A stretch of 64,000 bases of DNA from Arthrobacter sp. FB24 (GTDB lineage: Bacteria; Actinomycetota; Actinomycetes; Actinomycetales; Micrococcaceae), in assembly GCF_000196235.1 (NCBI RefSeq), contig NC_008541.1, positions 3,038,001 to 3,102,000 of the forward strand. Direction: 5' to 3'. A program made the translations under genes and the position numbers. Shown piece by piece: positions 53,817-63,827 of this stretch; the first letter of the stretch is position 1; every line of letters begins with the position of its first letter. The notes under the pieces are model-generated. The model ran no database searches. It had not been told where the DNA came from and saw only the letters and a list, made by a program, of their open reading frames with translations.

Positions 53817-56800
53817 TCAGTTACTCGGAGAGGGCGACGGCGTCGCGGCGGCCGACGGGGTCGCTGTGGGAGCCGTGGTGGCTCCCGGCGTCGGCGAGGC
53901 ACCTTCCGAACCGAGCTTCGCTTCGGCATCGATCGCCTTCTGGAGGGCGGCGGACAGCTTCTTCTGCTGCTCGCCGTAGGCGGCGAAGTCCCCCTTGGCC
54001 AGAGCCTCCTGGCCCGCACGGATGGCTGCGTTCGCCTCATCCAGTGCGGCTTTCAGTTCCGCCTTGGCGTCCGTACCACCGGTGGCCGGCGGAGTGCTTC
54101 CTCCGGCTGCGGGCGGCGGTGTCTGGCCGTTATTGGCAAAGTCACCGGCCTTGGCGCCCGACTGGCCGCCGAAGAGTTGGTTCAGCGCTTCATCCAGTGT
54201 CGGCGCGAACCCGATCTTGTCACCGAAGGCAACCAGCACGCGCTGCAGTGTGGGGTAGGACGTTTCGCCCGTGGAGCGGAGGTAGACAGGCTGCACGTAC
54301 AGCAAACCGCCGCCCACCGGGAGGGTCAGCAGGTTGCCGTTGAGGACGGCCGACGCGCCTTGCCGGAGCAGGTTCAACGCCTGGGACACTGTGGGATCGG
54401 AGTTGAACTTGTTCTGGGCCTGGCCCGGGCCCGGGACCTGAGCTTCCGGAGGAATCTGCAGCAGCCGTAGCTGGCCGTAGCTTTCCGCCTTCACGCCCTT
54501 CTGGTTGCCGGCATCGGAGTCCGCGGCCAGGAAGCCGTAGAGCACGTTGCGAGCGGTGCCGTTGACCACCTGCGGAATGAACGACGACGTGAGCTGGAAG
54601 GCGGGCTTGTCCTGGTCCGGCATCTGCAGTGACATGTAGAACGGCGGCTGCTTGACCTCTTCCTTGACCGTGGGATCGTTCGGCACGGACCAGGCATCGT
54701 TGTTCGTGTAGAAGTTGTCCGGCTGCGTGACGTGGTAGCGGCCCAGCAGTTCGCGCTGGACCTTGAACAGGTCCTCGGGGTAGCGGACGTGACTCATGAG
54801 CGCGCCGGACATCTCCGAATAGGGCTTCAGGGATGTCGGGAAGACGTTCTGCCATGCCTTCAGCACCGGGTCCTGATCGTCCCAGGCGTAAAGCGTCACC
54901 GAGCCGTCGTAGGCGTCAACCGTTGCCTTCACGGAGTTGCGGATGTAGTTCACCGAGCTATTCGGCAACGCGACCGTGCGCCCGGCCGTGGTCTGCGAAT
55001 CAGCGGTGGCTGCGGACAGTTGCTCCTGCTGCGAGTACGGGTAGTACTGGCTGGTGGTGTAGCCGTCCACGATCCACTTCACGCGGCCGTCCACCACCGC
55101 CGGGTAGGCGTTGCCGTCGACCGTGAGGTAGGGGGCCACCTTTTCGACGCGGTCCCGCGGGTTGCGGTCGTAGAGGATCTGCGACTCGGCGTTGACGCCG
55201 TCGGACAGCAGCAGGTCGGACGATTGGAACTTGATCGCGTAGAGGACCTTGTTGAAGAAGCTGCCTACGTTCGGGCCGCCGTTGCCGGTGAAGGTGTACT
55301 GGGTTTCGCCATCGCCTTCCTTGCCGGCGGGACGGTCCTGCTCACGGTGCGGCGAACCCTCGGGTGCCCCTACGATCGAGTACTCGGGCGAGTTTTCGCC
55401 GAAGTAGATCCGGGGCTGGTACGTCGAATCGTTGCCGAGCACGCCGGTGGATGGAATGCCGGCCTGCAGGAACTCAGGCTTGCCGTCGGCGGTGAACTTG
55501 TTGCCCTTAGCGGCCACTACGCCGTAACCGTGGGTGTAGACCACGTGCCGGTTCAGCCAGGACTGCTGGTTGGCGCTGAGGCCGTCCGGGTTCAGCTCGC
55601 GGACAGCAATCACAGTGTCCTGCACCTTGCCGTCAACTTCATACCGGTCCACATTGAGCGCGCTCGGGAACTGGTAGTAGGGACGGTACTGCTCAAGCTG
55701 GGAGAAGGCGTCCGAAATCAGGTTCGGGTCCAGGAGGCGGATATTGGCAGTGGTCTGCGCGTCCGGTGCCAGTGCTCCTGTGGTGGCGTTAGTGGTGGCG
55801 TTGTACCGCTTCTCCTGGATCTTATCCAGGCCGTAGGCGGCGCGGGTCATGCTGATGTTCCGCTCGATGAACTGCCTCTCGAGGGTCTGTTCCGACGGGC
55901 GCACCTGGAACTGCTGGATGACCCACGGGTAGACACCGCCGGCGAGGATGGAGGTGATGACCAGCATTGCCGTGCCGATGACGGGCAGTCGCCATTTGCC
56001 GATCACTGCGGCGACGATGAACAGGATTGCCACCAGCGCGGCGGCTACAGCCAGGATCGATTTGGTGGGGATGACGGCGTTGACGTCCGTGTAAAGGGCG
56101 CCGGCCCAGCGTCCGTTGCTGTTCTGAACTGAGGAATAGCGGTCCAGCCAGAAGTTCACGCCAAGCAGAAGCAGGAAGACCGCACCGGTGACGGCGAGGT
56201 GGATTTGCGCGGCACGGCTGGTGAAGATGCCGCGTTCCATGATCCGGATGCTGCCGTAGAGATAGTGCGTCAGGATTCCCGCGATACCAGCGACCACAAC
56301 GACGCTGATGAGGAAGCCGGTCACGAAGCCGAGGAACGGCAGGGTCATCAGGTAGAAGCTGATGTCCAGGTTGAACTGCGGATCGTTCTGGCCGAACGGC
56401 TCCTGGTTCAGGAACAGCAGCACCTTCTGCCACTGGCTGGCGGCCGCGCTTCCGGCAAAGAGGCCGAACAGCACCGGCAGACCGATCATGACCACCCGGC
56501 GGACGGGTTCCAGTTGAGCCTGGTAGCGGTTCAGGTTGTCCCTGATCTCCGAGTCCGGCGCGTAGACGGGACGGGCGTGGTACGCGATCCGAATGGCATA
56601 GAACATGGCCACGAACATCAGCGCGAAGCCGGCAAGGAAGATGATGATCCGGGCCAGGTTCTCCGTGAGGAATACTTCAAAGAACCCGAGCTGCTGGTAC
56701 CAGAGGACATCGGTCCAGACATTGGCGAAGAAGATGAATCCGACCACAACCAGTGCTACGACGATCAACGTCGGCGTCAAGGCACCTCGCCTTGGCTGGG

Positions 56801-56837
56801 GTCTTCCGGGCGGAGTGGAGCTGGCGGGACGGGACAA
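53817..56837 (-). CDS. UPF0182 family large membrane protein
   Basis: 1006 aa, TTG start with GAGG upstream. Seven hydrophobic segments occupy the first 330 residues (e.g. [37 protein letters not shown]). The large extracellular domain follows, with typical UPF0182 stretches ([59 protein letters not shown]). It ends in an acidic, Ala/Pro/Thr-rich coil. Mycobacterial Rv3193c occupies the same place beside the PDZ gene. Function is unknown; an envelope role is inferred. Confidence 0.93.
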   Translation of the reverse strand: MSRPASSTPPGRPQPRRGALTPTLIVVALVVVGFIFFANVWTDVLWYQQLGFFEVFLTENLARIIIFLAGFALMFVAMFYAIRIAYHARPVYAPDSEIRDNLNRYQAQLEPVRRVVMIGLPVLFGLFAGSAAASQWQKVLLFLNQEPFGQNDPQFNLDISFYLMTLPFLGFVTGFLISVVVVAGIAGILTHYLYGSIRIMERGIFTSRAAQIHLAVTGAVFLLLLGVNFWLDRYSSVQNSNGRWAGALYTDVNAVIPTKSILAVAAALVAILFIVAAVIGKWRLPVIGTAMLVITSILAGGVYPWVIQQFQVRPSEQTLERQFIERNISMTRAAYGLDKIQEKRYNATTNATTGALAPDAQTTANIRLLDPNLISDAFSQLEQYRPYYQFPSALNVDRYEVDGKVQDTVIAVRELNPDGLSANQQSWLNRHVVYTHGYGVVAAKGNKFTADGKPEFLQAGIPSTGVLGNDSTYQPRIYFGENSPEYSIVGAPEGSPHREQDRPAGKEGDGETQYTFTGNGGPNVGSFFNKVLYAIKFQSSDLLLSDGVNAESQILYDRNPRDRVEKVAPYLTVDGNAYPAVVDGRVKWIVDGYTTSQYYPYSQQEQLSAATADSQTTAGRTVALPNSSVNYIRNSVKATVDAYDGSVTLYAWDDQDPVLKAWQNVFPTSLKPYSEMSGALMSHVRYPEDLFKVQRELLGRYHVTQPDNFYTNNDAWSVPNDPTVKEEVKQPPFYMSLQMPDQDKPAFQLTSSFIPQVVNGTARNVLYGFLAADSDAGNQKGVKAESYGQLRLLQIPPEAQVPGPGQAQNKFNSDPTVSQALNLLRQGASAVLNGNLLTLPVGGGLLYVQPVYLRSTGETSYPTLQRVLVAFGDKIGFAPTLDEALNQLFGGQSGAKAGDFANNGQTPPPAAGGSTPPATGGTDAKAELKAALDEANAAIRAGQEALAKGDFAAYGEQQKKLSAALQKAIDAEAKLGSEGASPTPGATTAPTATPSAAATPSPSPSN

Positions 56838-56952
56838 ACTCGGTACCTCATAGCTGGTTGTCAGTTACTGGTCTTGTCAAGAAATCAGGGTGCGCGTCAT
56901 GATGTGCTGCTAGAACTGCCGCGTCACCCCGAACACGGGGCTCAGCAGCGTT

Positions 56953-56978
56953 CACTAGTGCCACGAGTGGCACTAGTG
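56953..56978. promoter_or_regulatory. 26-bp perfect palindrome between PDZ and UPF0182 genes
   Basis: CACTAGTGCCAC (56953–56964) and its complement (56967–56978) flank two bases, and each arm contains the self-complementary CACTAGTG. Lack of a U-tract argues for a protein-binding site over an intrinsic terminator. Confidence 0.5.
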
Positions 56979-56997
56979 CTTAGTTCCTGCAATTAGT

Positions 56998-58161
56998 CTA
57001 GTTGCTGGTGCACGCGGGAAGCCCGGATGTGTCCCCGCCTGAACCGATCACGGTGACGGCTTCCCGTGCCTCGGCCAGGTTCTCGACTTTGACCACCTGC
57101 AGCCCGTCCGGAATGTGTCCCACCACTTCCGGGCAGTTGGCCGCCGGTGCCAGGAACACCTCCGCGCCGTCCGCCCTGGCCCCGTACATCTTCTGTCCGA
57201 TACCGCCGATGGATCCCACGACGCCGTCGGGCGTGATGGTGCCGGTCCCGGCGATGTGTTTGCCTCCGGTCAGGTCCCCCGGGGTGACGGTGTCGATGAT
57301 GCCCAGGGCGAACATCATGCCCGCGCTGGGGCCACCCACCTTGTCGAGGGAAATCTTCACGTCAAAGGGGAACTTGAAGTCGTACTGCAGCAGCACACCA
57401 AGGATGAACTTGCCTGCCGCGTTCTCCGTGGGGGTAATAGTTTCGGTCACCGGCGTTCCGTTCCGGTCGACGACGACGGTGGCCGGTTTGCCCTGCCCGG
57501 CGGCAAGTTCCTCCTGCACTACGCTGAGCGACGTCACAGGCTTGCCGTTCACAGTGTTGAACACATCGCCGGCCTGCAGCTTGCCGGCGGACGCCGACCG
57601 CTCCGCGAGGTCGGCCACCCGCAGTTTCTGCTCAAAGGGAATATCAAGCTCCTTCAGGGCGGACGCCGTGGCGTTCTCCTGGGAAGTGGTCATGGCCACA
57701 GCACTCTCCTGCTGGGATTCCTCCTTGGTGACCCCGCTCGGAAAGATGAGCTCTTCCGGATAAACAGCCTTCGACTTGTCCAGCCAGGCTGAGAAAGCCT
57801 CGAATACGCTGACCGGACCATTGGGTCCGCCGTCGACATAGACAGTGGTGAGGTCCAGGTTGCCCTTGGCCGGGAACGTCTCGCGGCCGGTCACGCTGAT
57901 GACCGGTTTGCCGTTGTCGTTGGCGAGGGTGTTGAAGGTTGGCCCGGGCGATTCCACGACATAGGGCACGGGAAGGCTCGCGGCGGTGATACCCAGTGCC
58001 AGTGCCACCAGCCCGGAGGTCACCATGGCGGGGTAGCGGTTATCGCGTGCTTTGGCCCGGCGGGACTTGGGCCGGCGCAAAAGCCTGCCGCGCGGGCTAC
58101 CGCTGCCGCTTCCGGATTCCGCCGGATCCCCCGGAACCTGGTCACCCTGAGTGATTGTCAA
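56998..58161 (-). CDS. PDZ/Lon-like (YlbL family) S16 serine protease
   Basis: 387 aa. The TTG at 58161 is chosen since GGAGAGG lies 8 nt upstream; the longer frame adds 20 residues without support. A basic cytoplasmic N-terminus leads to one membrane helix (about 46–65). The PDZ domain occupies about 175–245 (SAGKLQAGDVFNTVNGKPV). The Lon catalytic fold has Ser 279 (KVGGPSAGMMF) and Lys 324 (GIGQKMYGARA). It probably cleaves membrane-associated substrates outside the cytoplasm. Rv3194c is the mycobacterial counterpart in the same context. Confidence 0.92.
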   Translation of the reverse strand: MTITQGDQVPGDPAESGSGSGSPRGRLLRRPKSRRAKARDNRYPAMVTSGLVALALGITAASLPVPYVVESPGPTFNTLANDNGKPVISVTGRETFPAKGNLDLTTVYVDGGPNGPVSVFEAFSAWLDKSKAVYPEELIFPSGVTKEESQQESAVAMTTSQENATASALKELDIPFEQKLRVADLAERSASAGKLQAGDVFNTVNGKPVTSLSVVQEELAAGQGKPATVVVDRNGTPVTETITPTENAAGKFILGVLLQYDFKFPFDVKISLDKVGGPSAGMMFALGIIDTVTPGDLTGGKHIAGTGTITPDGVVGSIGGIGQKMYGARADGAEVFLAPAANCPEVVGHIPDGLQVVKVENLAEAREAVTVIGSGGDTSGLPACTSN

Positions 58162-58380
58162 TGAAGGACCTCTCCGTACCTGCGCCCGCGGACGCGGCCC
58201 CGTGGCTGAACCGGATCGCACTGACGGCAGCCTGCAAATATTCCGATTACTAACACTACGCGTTGAGCGGGCGGTGCCGCTCTTTGCCTACAGCGAACGG
58301 GGCCGGATTCGGCAGACAGCCGCCAAGGCACCGGGGTACCGTGAAGGTGAGCAACAGTCACACCGACGATCGGCGGGATC

Positions 58381-59832
58381 ATGACCTCCAACCCACTCAA
58401 TCCGTCCAATGGCGACGACGACAACCCCAAGGATCCGCTTGCGGAAATGCTTCAGAACCTTATGGGCGGGAAGGGCATGGGCGACATAGACCCCGCCGAG
58501 CTGGCCAAGGCCGCAGGCCTTCCTGACGATCCGAACCTGCTTGCCCAGATGTTCTCGCAGGTGCAGGCCATGATGAGCGCCCCCTCTGAAGGGCCCGTCA
58601 ACTGGCAGCTTGCCCACGATAACGCGAGGCGGGTGGCGGCGAGCGGCTCCGACCCCTCTGTCACGGCGCAACAGTCGCGCGACATCGATGAGGCACTGCG
58701 TTTGGCCGAACTGTGGCTTGACCAGGTCACGGACCTCCCCGCGACAGGCCTGATCGGCCGGGCATGGTCCCGGGCGGAATGGGTGGAGGAGACGCTCGGC
58801 ACGTGGAAGCGGCTCACCGAACCGGTGGCGAACAGCATTGCCAATGCACTGTCCACCGCCATGACCGAGCAGATGCCCGAAGAAATGAAGTCCATGATGG
58901 GCGGAGCTTCATCCATGCTGCAGAACATGGGCGGTGCCATCTTCGGCATGCAGCTGGGCCAGGCCATCGGCGCCCTGTCTGCGGAAGTAGTGAGTTCAAC
59001 GGACATCGGGGTGCCGCTGGCCGACCTGGAAATGGCCCTTCTCCCGGCCAATGTGGCCAAGTTCGGCGAAGGCCTGAGCCTGCCCGAAAACGACATCCGG
59101 CTTTTCCTGGCGGTGCGGGAAGCAGCGCACGCCCGGCTCTTCGTCCAGGTGCCCTGGCTCCGCGGACACCTGCTGGGTGCCATCGAGGCCTACGCCCGTG
59201 GCATCCACATAGACACGTCCAAGATCGAGGAACTGGCGCGGGAAATCGACCCCAGCAATCCCGAAGGCATCCAGGAGGCGCTGTCCCAGGGCGTCTTCAT
59301 GCCCCAGCGGACGCCCGCCCAGGAACAGGCACTGGAAAAACTGGAAACGGCGCTGGCGCTGGTTGAAGGCTGGGTGGACGAACTGACCGCAGCGGCCACG
59401 GAGAAGTTCCTGCCCTCGGCATCGGCACTGCGTGAAACGGTCCGGCGGCGCCGTGCCACCGGCGGTCCGGCAGAGCACGCCTTCTCGTCCCTGGTGGGCC
59501 TGGAGCTGCGTCCCCGCCGCCTTCGCGAGGCTGCCGCCCTGTGGGCCTCGCTCAAGGAAGAACGTGGCACCGAGGGCCGGGACGCCATCTGGCAGCACCC
59601 GGACCTCCTGCCCACAGGCGAGGACCTGGACGACCCGCAGGGGTTCAGTGCGCGGCGCAAGCTCGCCGAAGCGAGCGACACGGAGGTGGATGACGCCCTG
59701 CAGAAACTGTTGAACGGCGGATTCGACGAACCGGCCGCGGACGATGCAGCCCCCGACAAGGACAATGACGGCTCCGACACGGAAACGGGCGGTTCGGGCA
59801 TGGACGACGACGGCGGGACGCCTCGGGCCTGA
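58381..59832 (+). CDS. Zincin_2/DUF2342 family putative metalloprotease
   Basis: 483 aa; GGCGGGA before the ATG. It is the counterpart of Rv3195 next to Rv3194c-like and UvrD2-like genes. The central helical domain (about 70–300) includes NMGGAIFGMQLGQAIGALSAEVV and VREAAHARLF. The position of the expected HExxH reads REAAH (Arg 246, Glu 247, His 250), so the first zinc ligand is missing. The rest of the protein is helical, ending in an acidic Asp-rich tail. Family annotation as a metalloprotease may therefore overstate its activity. A TACCGT −10-like hexamer lies at 58337. Confidence 0.85.
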   Translation: MTSNPLNPSNGDDDNPKDPLAEMLQNLMGGKGMGDIDPAELAKAAGLPDDPNLLAQMFSQVQAMMSAPSEGPVNWQLAHDNARRVAASGSDPSVTAQQSRDIDEALRLAELWLDQVTDLPATGLIGRAWSRAEWVEETLGTWKRLTEPVANSIANALSTAMTEQMPEEMKSMMGGASSMLQNMGGAIFGMQLGQAIGALSAEVVSSTDIGVPLADLEMALLPANVAKFGEGLSLPENDIRLFLAVREAAHARLFVQVPWLRGHLLGAIEAYARGIHIDTSKIEELAREIDPSNPEGIQEALSQGVFMPQRTPAQEQALEKLETALALVEGWVDELTAAATEKFLPSASALRETVRRRRATGGPAEHAFSSLVGLELRPRRLREAAALWASLKEERGTEGRDAIWQHPDLLPTGEDLDDPQGFSARRKLAEASDTEVDDALQKLLNGGFDEPAADDAAPDKDNDGSDTETGGSGMDDDGGTPRA

Positions 59833-59852
59833 CCTGCTGGCTTTCCTGCCCG

Positions 59853-60488
59853 CTAGCCGAGCACTGACGGAACGTTGGTTCCGTCAGTGCTCGTGCTGTC
59901 TCCGTCAACGTCCGGTGAGATTCCGCGGGACGTGGCGAACGCGACGCCCTCGAGGAACGCCTTGGCCCGCTGGGTTTCGGGGTAGGCCTCCAGGAGGCGC
60001 CAAAACGCGGCGTTGTGCCCGGCGACGAGCAGATGCGCCAGTTCGTGCAGCAGCACGTAGTCAATCACCCACTGCGGCATGGGCCGCAGCTTGTCCGAAA
60101 GCCGGATGGTTCCGTCCGCGGGTGTGGCCGAACCCCAGCGGGAATTCTGGTTGCTGACCCAGCGCACTGAAGTCGGCACGGAACGGCCCCCAAGGTACTT
60201 CGCCGACAGTTCGGCTGCGTGCGCGGCCAGGGCTGCGTCCGTGGCCGGCCTGCGCTGTCCTGCCCCGCGCGACCGCCGGGTTCCCTGCAGCCGGAGCTTC
60301 TCCAGCATCCGGTGGACCCATTCGCTTTCCTGTGCCTTGCTGAAATGCGCCGGGATGGCCACCACGGCCGTTCCGTTCTCCCAGAACGCGGCCACGGTCC
60401 GGCGACGGCGCGCGGAACGACGGACCAGCACCGGGGCGCCGTCGGAGGTAGTCTGCGGAATCGCCCGTGGTTGGGCGCTTCCGGCCAT
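59853..60488 (-). CDS. YgjP/SprT-like M48-type metallopeptidase
   Basis: 211 aa; the ATG at 60488 shares one base with the uvrD2 stop (TGATG), so translation is coupled. The metal site LLHELAHLLVAGHNAAFW (His 148, Glu 149, His 152, with His 158 downstream) and the preceding NQNSRWGSATPADGTIRL are the DUF45/YgjP signature. An N-terminal basic segment (RRSARRRRTVAAFWENG) fits nucleic-acid or nucleotide contacts. The role is unknown. Coupling to a helicase suggests a function in DNA metabolism, which is inference. Confidence 0.88.
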   Translation of the reverse strand: MAGSAQPRAIPQTTSDGAPVLVRRSARRRRTVAAFWENGTAVVAIPAHFSKAQESEWVHRMLEKLRLQGTRRSRGAGQRRPATDAALAAHAAELSAKYLGGRSVPTSVRWVSNQNSRWGSATPADGTIRLSDKLRPMPQWVIDYVLLHELAHLLVAGHNAAFWRLLEAYPETQRAKAFLEGVAFATSRGISPDVDGDSTSTDGTNVPSVLG

Positions 60489-62668
60489 CAGGCGCTGCCG
60501 CTTTCCGTGAGGACCTCGAGCACGGCTTCGCCGTACTTCTCCAGCTTCGAGGGACCGATTCCGGCCAGCTGGGACAATTCCTCGAGGGACGCCGGCCGTG
60601 CCTCCGCGATCGCAGTCAACGTCGCATCGGTAAACACCACGAACGCCGGAACTTCGGCGGCAAGAGCCACATCCTTCCGCCACTGGCGCAGCGCGTCGAA
60701 GGTCTGTTCCTCGTAGCTCGGCGGGCACTGGCTGCAGCGGCCGACCTTGCGTTCGGCGCCGCTGGACAGCATGCTTCCGCAGACCCGGCACATCGCAGGT
60801 GTCGCTGCCTTCCGCCGCGGAGCGGGGCCCTTGCCGCGCGCCGTCGAACTGGCCACCGAGTCCGGCCGAAGGCCGTCCAGGAACCGCGACGGCTTCCGGT
60901 TTGCCCTGCCGCCGGGGGTCCGGGCCAACGACCAGGACAGCGATAAGTGCTCGCGCGCGCGGGTGATGCCCACGTACAGCAACCGGCGCTCCTCATCCAC
61001 GTCCTCCGGGGAGTCGGCGAACGAGATCGGCATGAGCCCTTCGCAGAGGCCCACGAGGAAGACCGCATCCCATTCGAGCCCCTTGGCGGCGTGCAGCGAC
61101 GCCAGGGTCACCCCTTGGACGGTGGGGGCATGCTGGGCAAGCGACCGTTCCTGCAGTTCGTTGACAAAATCCGAAAGGCTGAACTGCGGGCCCCGGCTCA
61201 GCACCAGCTCATCCGCCAGGGCAACCAGTGCCGCCAGCGACTCCCAGCGTTCCCGCAGCGCTCCGCCGTTGTGCGGGGCGGATTCCGTGTAGCCCAGGGA
61301 CGCCACGATGTCCCGGACAAGCTGGCCCAGGCGCTCGGGTTCCGACGTTTCGGCAGCGGCCCGGGTGGCAGCCCTCAGCTGGAGGATTGCGTCCCGCACT
61401 TCCTTCCGGGCGAAGAACCGTTCCCCGCCGCGCAGCTGATAGCCGATTCCGGCTGAAGCCAAAGCCTGTTCATAGGCTTCGGACTGCCCGTTGGTGCGGA
61501 ACAGCACGGCGATCTCGCTGGCCGGGGTGCCGGCGTCGAGCAGTTCGCGGATCTTGATAGCTACCGTCGCGGCTTCGGCTTCATCATCCGCGCACTCTGT
61601 GAACTGCGGCGGAGGCCCCGGCGGCCGTTGCGCGACGAGCTTGAGCGGCGCCGCCCACGCGGCGTCCGCCACGGGGCCGCCGCTGCGCCGTCCCGCGAGC
61701 AGGTCATTGGCGAGCTTTACCACCTGCGGCGTGGAGCGGTAATCCCGGATCAGCTTGACGACGTTGGCGCCGGGGTACATGGCTTTGAAACCGAGCAGGT
61801 GTTTGGGTGAGGCGCCGGTAAACGAGTAGATGGTCTGGCTGGCGTCGCCAACGACGCACAGCTCATCGCGTCCTCCCAGCCAGAGCTCCAGGAGCCGCTG
61901 TTGCAACGGCGAGACGTCCTGGTATTCGTCCACCACGAAGTGGCGGTATTGTTCGCGGACGGTAGCTGCCACCTTCGGGTCCTCCTGCAGGATCCCTACA
62001 GTGATTAGCAGGACGTCCTCAAAGTCGATGACGTTGCGGTCCGTTTTGACGTCCTCATAGGACTGGAACACCCGTGCCACAGCTGTCAGGTCGAACCCTC
62101 CGGGGTTGCCGCGGTCCTGCGCGTTCTCGAGGTAGTTCGCCGGCGTCAGCATGGACACCTTGGCCCACTCGATCTCGGAGGCGAGGTCCCTGATGGATGC
62201 ACGGTCCGTGCTGAGCCGGAGTCGGCGGGCGGCCTCGGCGATCATCTGTGCCTTGTGGTCGAGGAGATTCGGCAGCGCCCCGCCGACGGCCTGCGGCCAG
62301 AAGAATTGCAACTGCCTCAGCGCGGCAGCGTGGAACGTCCTCGCCTGGACGTTGCCCACCCCGAGATCCCGGAGCCGGCTCCGCATCTCCGCCGCTGCGC
62401 GCGCAGTAAATGTCACGGCCAACAGCCGCTGCGGGCTGTAGACGCCTGAGTGCACGCCATAGGCGATGCGGTGGGTGATGGCGCGCGTCTTTCCGGTGCC
62501 GGCACCCGCGAGCACGCAGAGGGGTCCGTTCAGCGTGCTCGCAACCTCCCGCTGCTCGTCGTCCAAACCGCCGAGAATGCGCTCTTCCAAGGACCGGGTG
62601 TCCAGCAGGGCGGGATCGGGTGACGCGCCGTCGCCCGGCAGGGTGCGTTCAAAATTGTCAGTTGTCAC
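60488..62668 (-). CDS. uvrD2: ATP-dependent DNA helicase UvrD2 (superfamily I)
   Basis: 726 aa from GTG 62668; the frame continues 40 codons upstream into nudC. Superfamily I motifs: Walker A LAGAGTGKTRAITHR, motif II VDEYQDVSP, GDASQTIYSFTGA, and motif VI VGITRARE. The C-terminus has the tetracysteine element CRVCGSML…CSQCPPS and an HRDC domain (LASLEELSQLAGIGPSKLEKYG-like). Both distinguish mycobacterial UvrD2 from UvrD1/PcrA. It unwinds DNA in repair or replication. It ends by overlapping the YgjP-like gene. Confidence 0.94.
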   Translation of the reverse strand: MTTDNFERTLPGDGASPDPALLDTRSLEERILGGLDDEQREVASTLNGPLCVLAGAGTGKTRAITHRIAYGVHSGVYSPQRLLAVTFTARAAAEMRSRLRDLGVGNVQARTFHAAALRQLQFFWPQAVGGALPNLLDHKAQMIAEAARRLRLSTDRASIRDLASEIEWAKVSMLTPANYLENAQDRGNPGGFDLTAVARVFQSYEDVKTDRNVIDFEDVLLITVGILQEDPKVAATVREQYRHFVVDEYQDVSPLQQRLLELWLGGRDELCVVGDASQTIYSFTGASPKHLLGFKAMYPGANVVKLIRDYRSTPQVVKLANDLLAGRRSGGPVADAAWAAPLKLVAQRPPGPPPQFTECADDEAEAATVAIKIRELLDAGTPASEIAVLFRTNGQSEAYEQALASAGIGYQLRGGERFFARKEVRDAILQLRAATRAAAETSEPERLGQLVRDIVASLGYTESAPHNGGALRERWESLAALVALADELVLSRGPQFSLSDFVNELQERSLAQHAPTVQGVTLASLHAAKGLEWDAVFLVGLCEGLMPISFADSPEDVDEERRLLYVGITRAREHLSLSWSLARTPGGRANRKPSRFLDGLRPDSVASSTARGKGPAPRRKAATPAMCRVCGSMLSSGAERKVGRCSQCPPSYEEQTFDALRQWRKDVALAAEVPAFVVFTDATLTAIAEARPASLEELSQLAGIGPSKLEKYGEAVLEVLTESGSA

Positions 62669-62738
62669 TTGGTGCTCATGTCGATTGGTGCTCGGTGGAT
62701 CAGTTCTGTCAGTCGGAGGTCCGCAGTGCGTGGTGAAG

Positions 62739-63815
62739 TCATTCGTCGGCCGGGCGGTCCTGGATGACGCCGCCGTACCAGTGCTCAATCAGGGAACGGG
62801 CGATGGACAGTCGGCTGGAAATAACGATCTCCCCGCTCAACACAGCGGCCTGGAGTTCCTCGCGGCTGAACCAGCGCGCCCGGGTGACCTCCACGCCGTC
62901 GGGCGTTGCCTCCGTATCCAGGGTCCTGGCCGTGAAACCCAGCATCAGCGAGGCGGGAAACGGCCAGGACTGGGAACCGAGATACTGGGTGGCCGTAATC
63001 CGAACACCAACTTCCTCCTGGATTTCGCGGACGACCGCCTGTTCCAGTGACTCGCCCGGCTCCACGAATCCGGCCAGGGTGGAATAGTTTTTCGCATCCA
63101 GTGGTCCGCCGCCGCCCAGCAGGAGCCTGTCATCCGGGCCGACCACCGTCACGATAATCGCGGGGTCCGTCCGGGGGTAGTGTTCGGAGTTGTCGACAGG
63201 ACAGCGGCGGACCCATCCCCCTGCTTCCACGACCGTCGGGGCACCGCACCGCGGGCAATGAACGTGCGTGGCATGCCAGTTGGCGATGGCACTGGCTTCG
63301 ATGAACAGGGCGGTGTCGGTGGCGTTCAGGCGGGCCGCCACGTCCCGGAACCCCGTCCACACGGCGTCCGACGGGATTCCGGCGATGCCGCGTTCGAACT
63401 GTTCCGCCCGGACCTCGAACGGCTCCGGCAGGACAAAAAGGACGATTTCCGTACCTTCGTCCAGGTGTGAGCCGGCGAGGGCGGAACCGAGGTAGATGGT
63501 CATCGACGGCGGTGTTCCGGCTTCGCCCAAGCTCTCCGCGAGCCCGGCGGCGTCCGTCAGCAGGAGGCTGTCGCCACGGACCAATGCCTGTCGGTGCGAG
63601 AGGACCATGGCCAGCGCCCGTCCTGAACCGACCACGGAGTCAACCATGCCCGGTTTCATCCGGGCGCCCGATCCCCTGTCAATAAGGGCCGGACGGACCG
63701 GAAGGACTGTGTCCATAAGGTGGTTCGCCGGGAGCCGCGTCAATGGCGGCGTGCTGCCCCGGGACGCATTTTCTGTTAACTGGTTTTTGGATGCCGGGGA
63801 CTCCGCAAGACTCAT
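62739..63815 (-). CDS. nudC: NADH pyrophosphatase NudC (Nudix hydrolase)
   Basis: 358 aa. Hydrolyses NAD(H) and removes NAD caps from RNA. The Nudix box is GFVEPGESLEQAVV followed by REIQEEVGV, and the NudC-specific SQSWPFPAS lies 17 residues on. The zinc-ribbon part has Cys-x-x-Cys (HCPRCGAP) but its partner reads RRCPVDNSEHYPR, where the last expected Cys is replaced. The start lies 6 nt after TACGGT, so it is probably leaderless. uvrD2 follows after 70 bp. Confidence 0.93.
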   Translation of the reverse strand: MSLAESPASKNQLTENASRGSTPPLTRLPANHLMDTVLPVRPALIDRGSGARMKPGMVDSVVGSGRALAMVLSHRQALVRGDSLLLTDAAGLAESLGEAGTPPSMTIYLGSALAGSHLDEGTEIVLFVLPEPFEVRAEQFERGIAGIPSDAVWTGFRDVAARLNATDTALFIEASAIANWHATHVHCPRCGAPTVVEAGGWVRRCPVDNSEHYPRTDPAIIVTVVGPDDRLLLGGGGPLDAKNYSTLAGFVEPGESLEQAVVREIQEEVGVRITATQYLGSQSWPFPASLMLGFTARTLDTEATPDGVEVTRARWFSREELQAAVLSGEIVISSRLSIARSLIEHWYGGVIQDRPADE

Positions 63816-63821
63816 GTACCC

Positions 63822-63827
63822 ACCGTA
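63822..63827 (-). promoter_or_regulatory. −10 element of a leaderless promoter, nudC
   Basis: TACGGT on the minus strand, then 6 nt, then the ATG. Confidence 0.5.

Noticed and set aside
54732..56132. Plus-strand frame opposite the UPF0182 gene
   Set aside because: Shadow of a well-conserved membrane protein gene.
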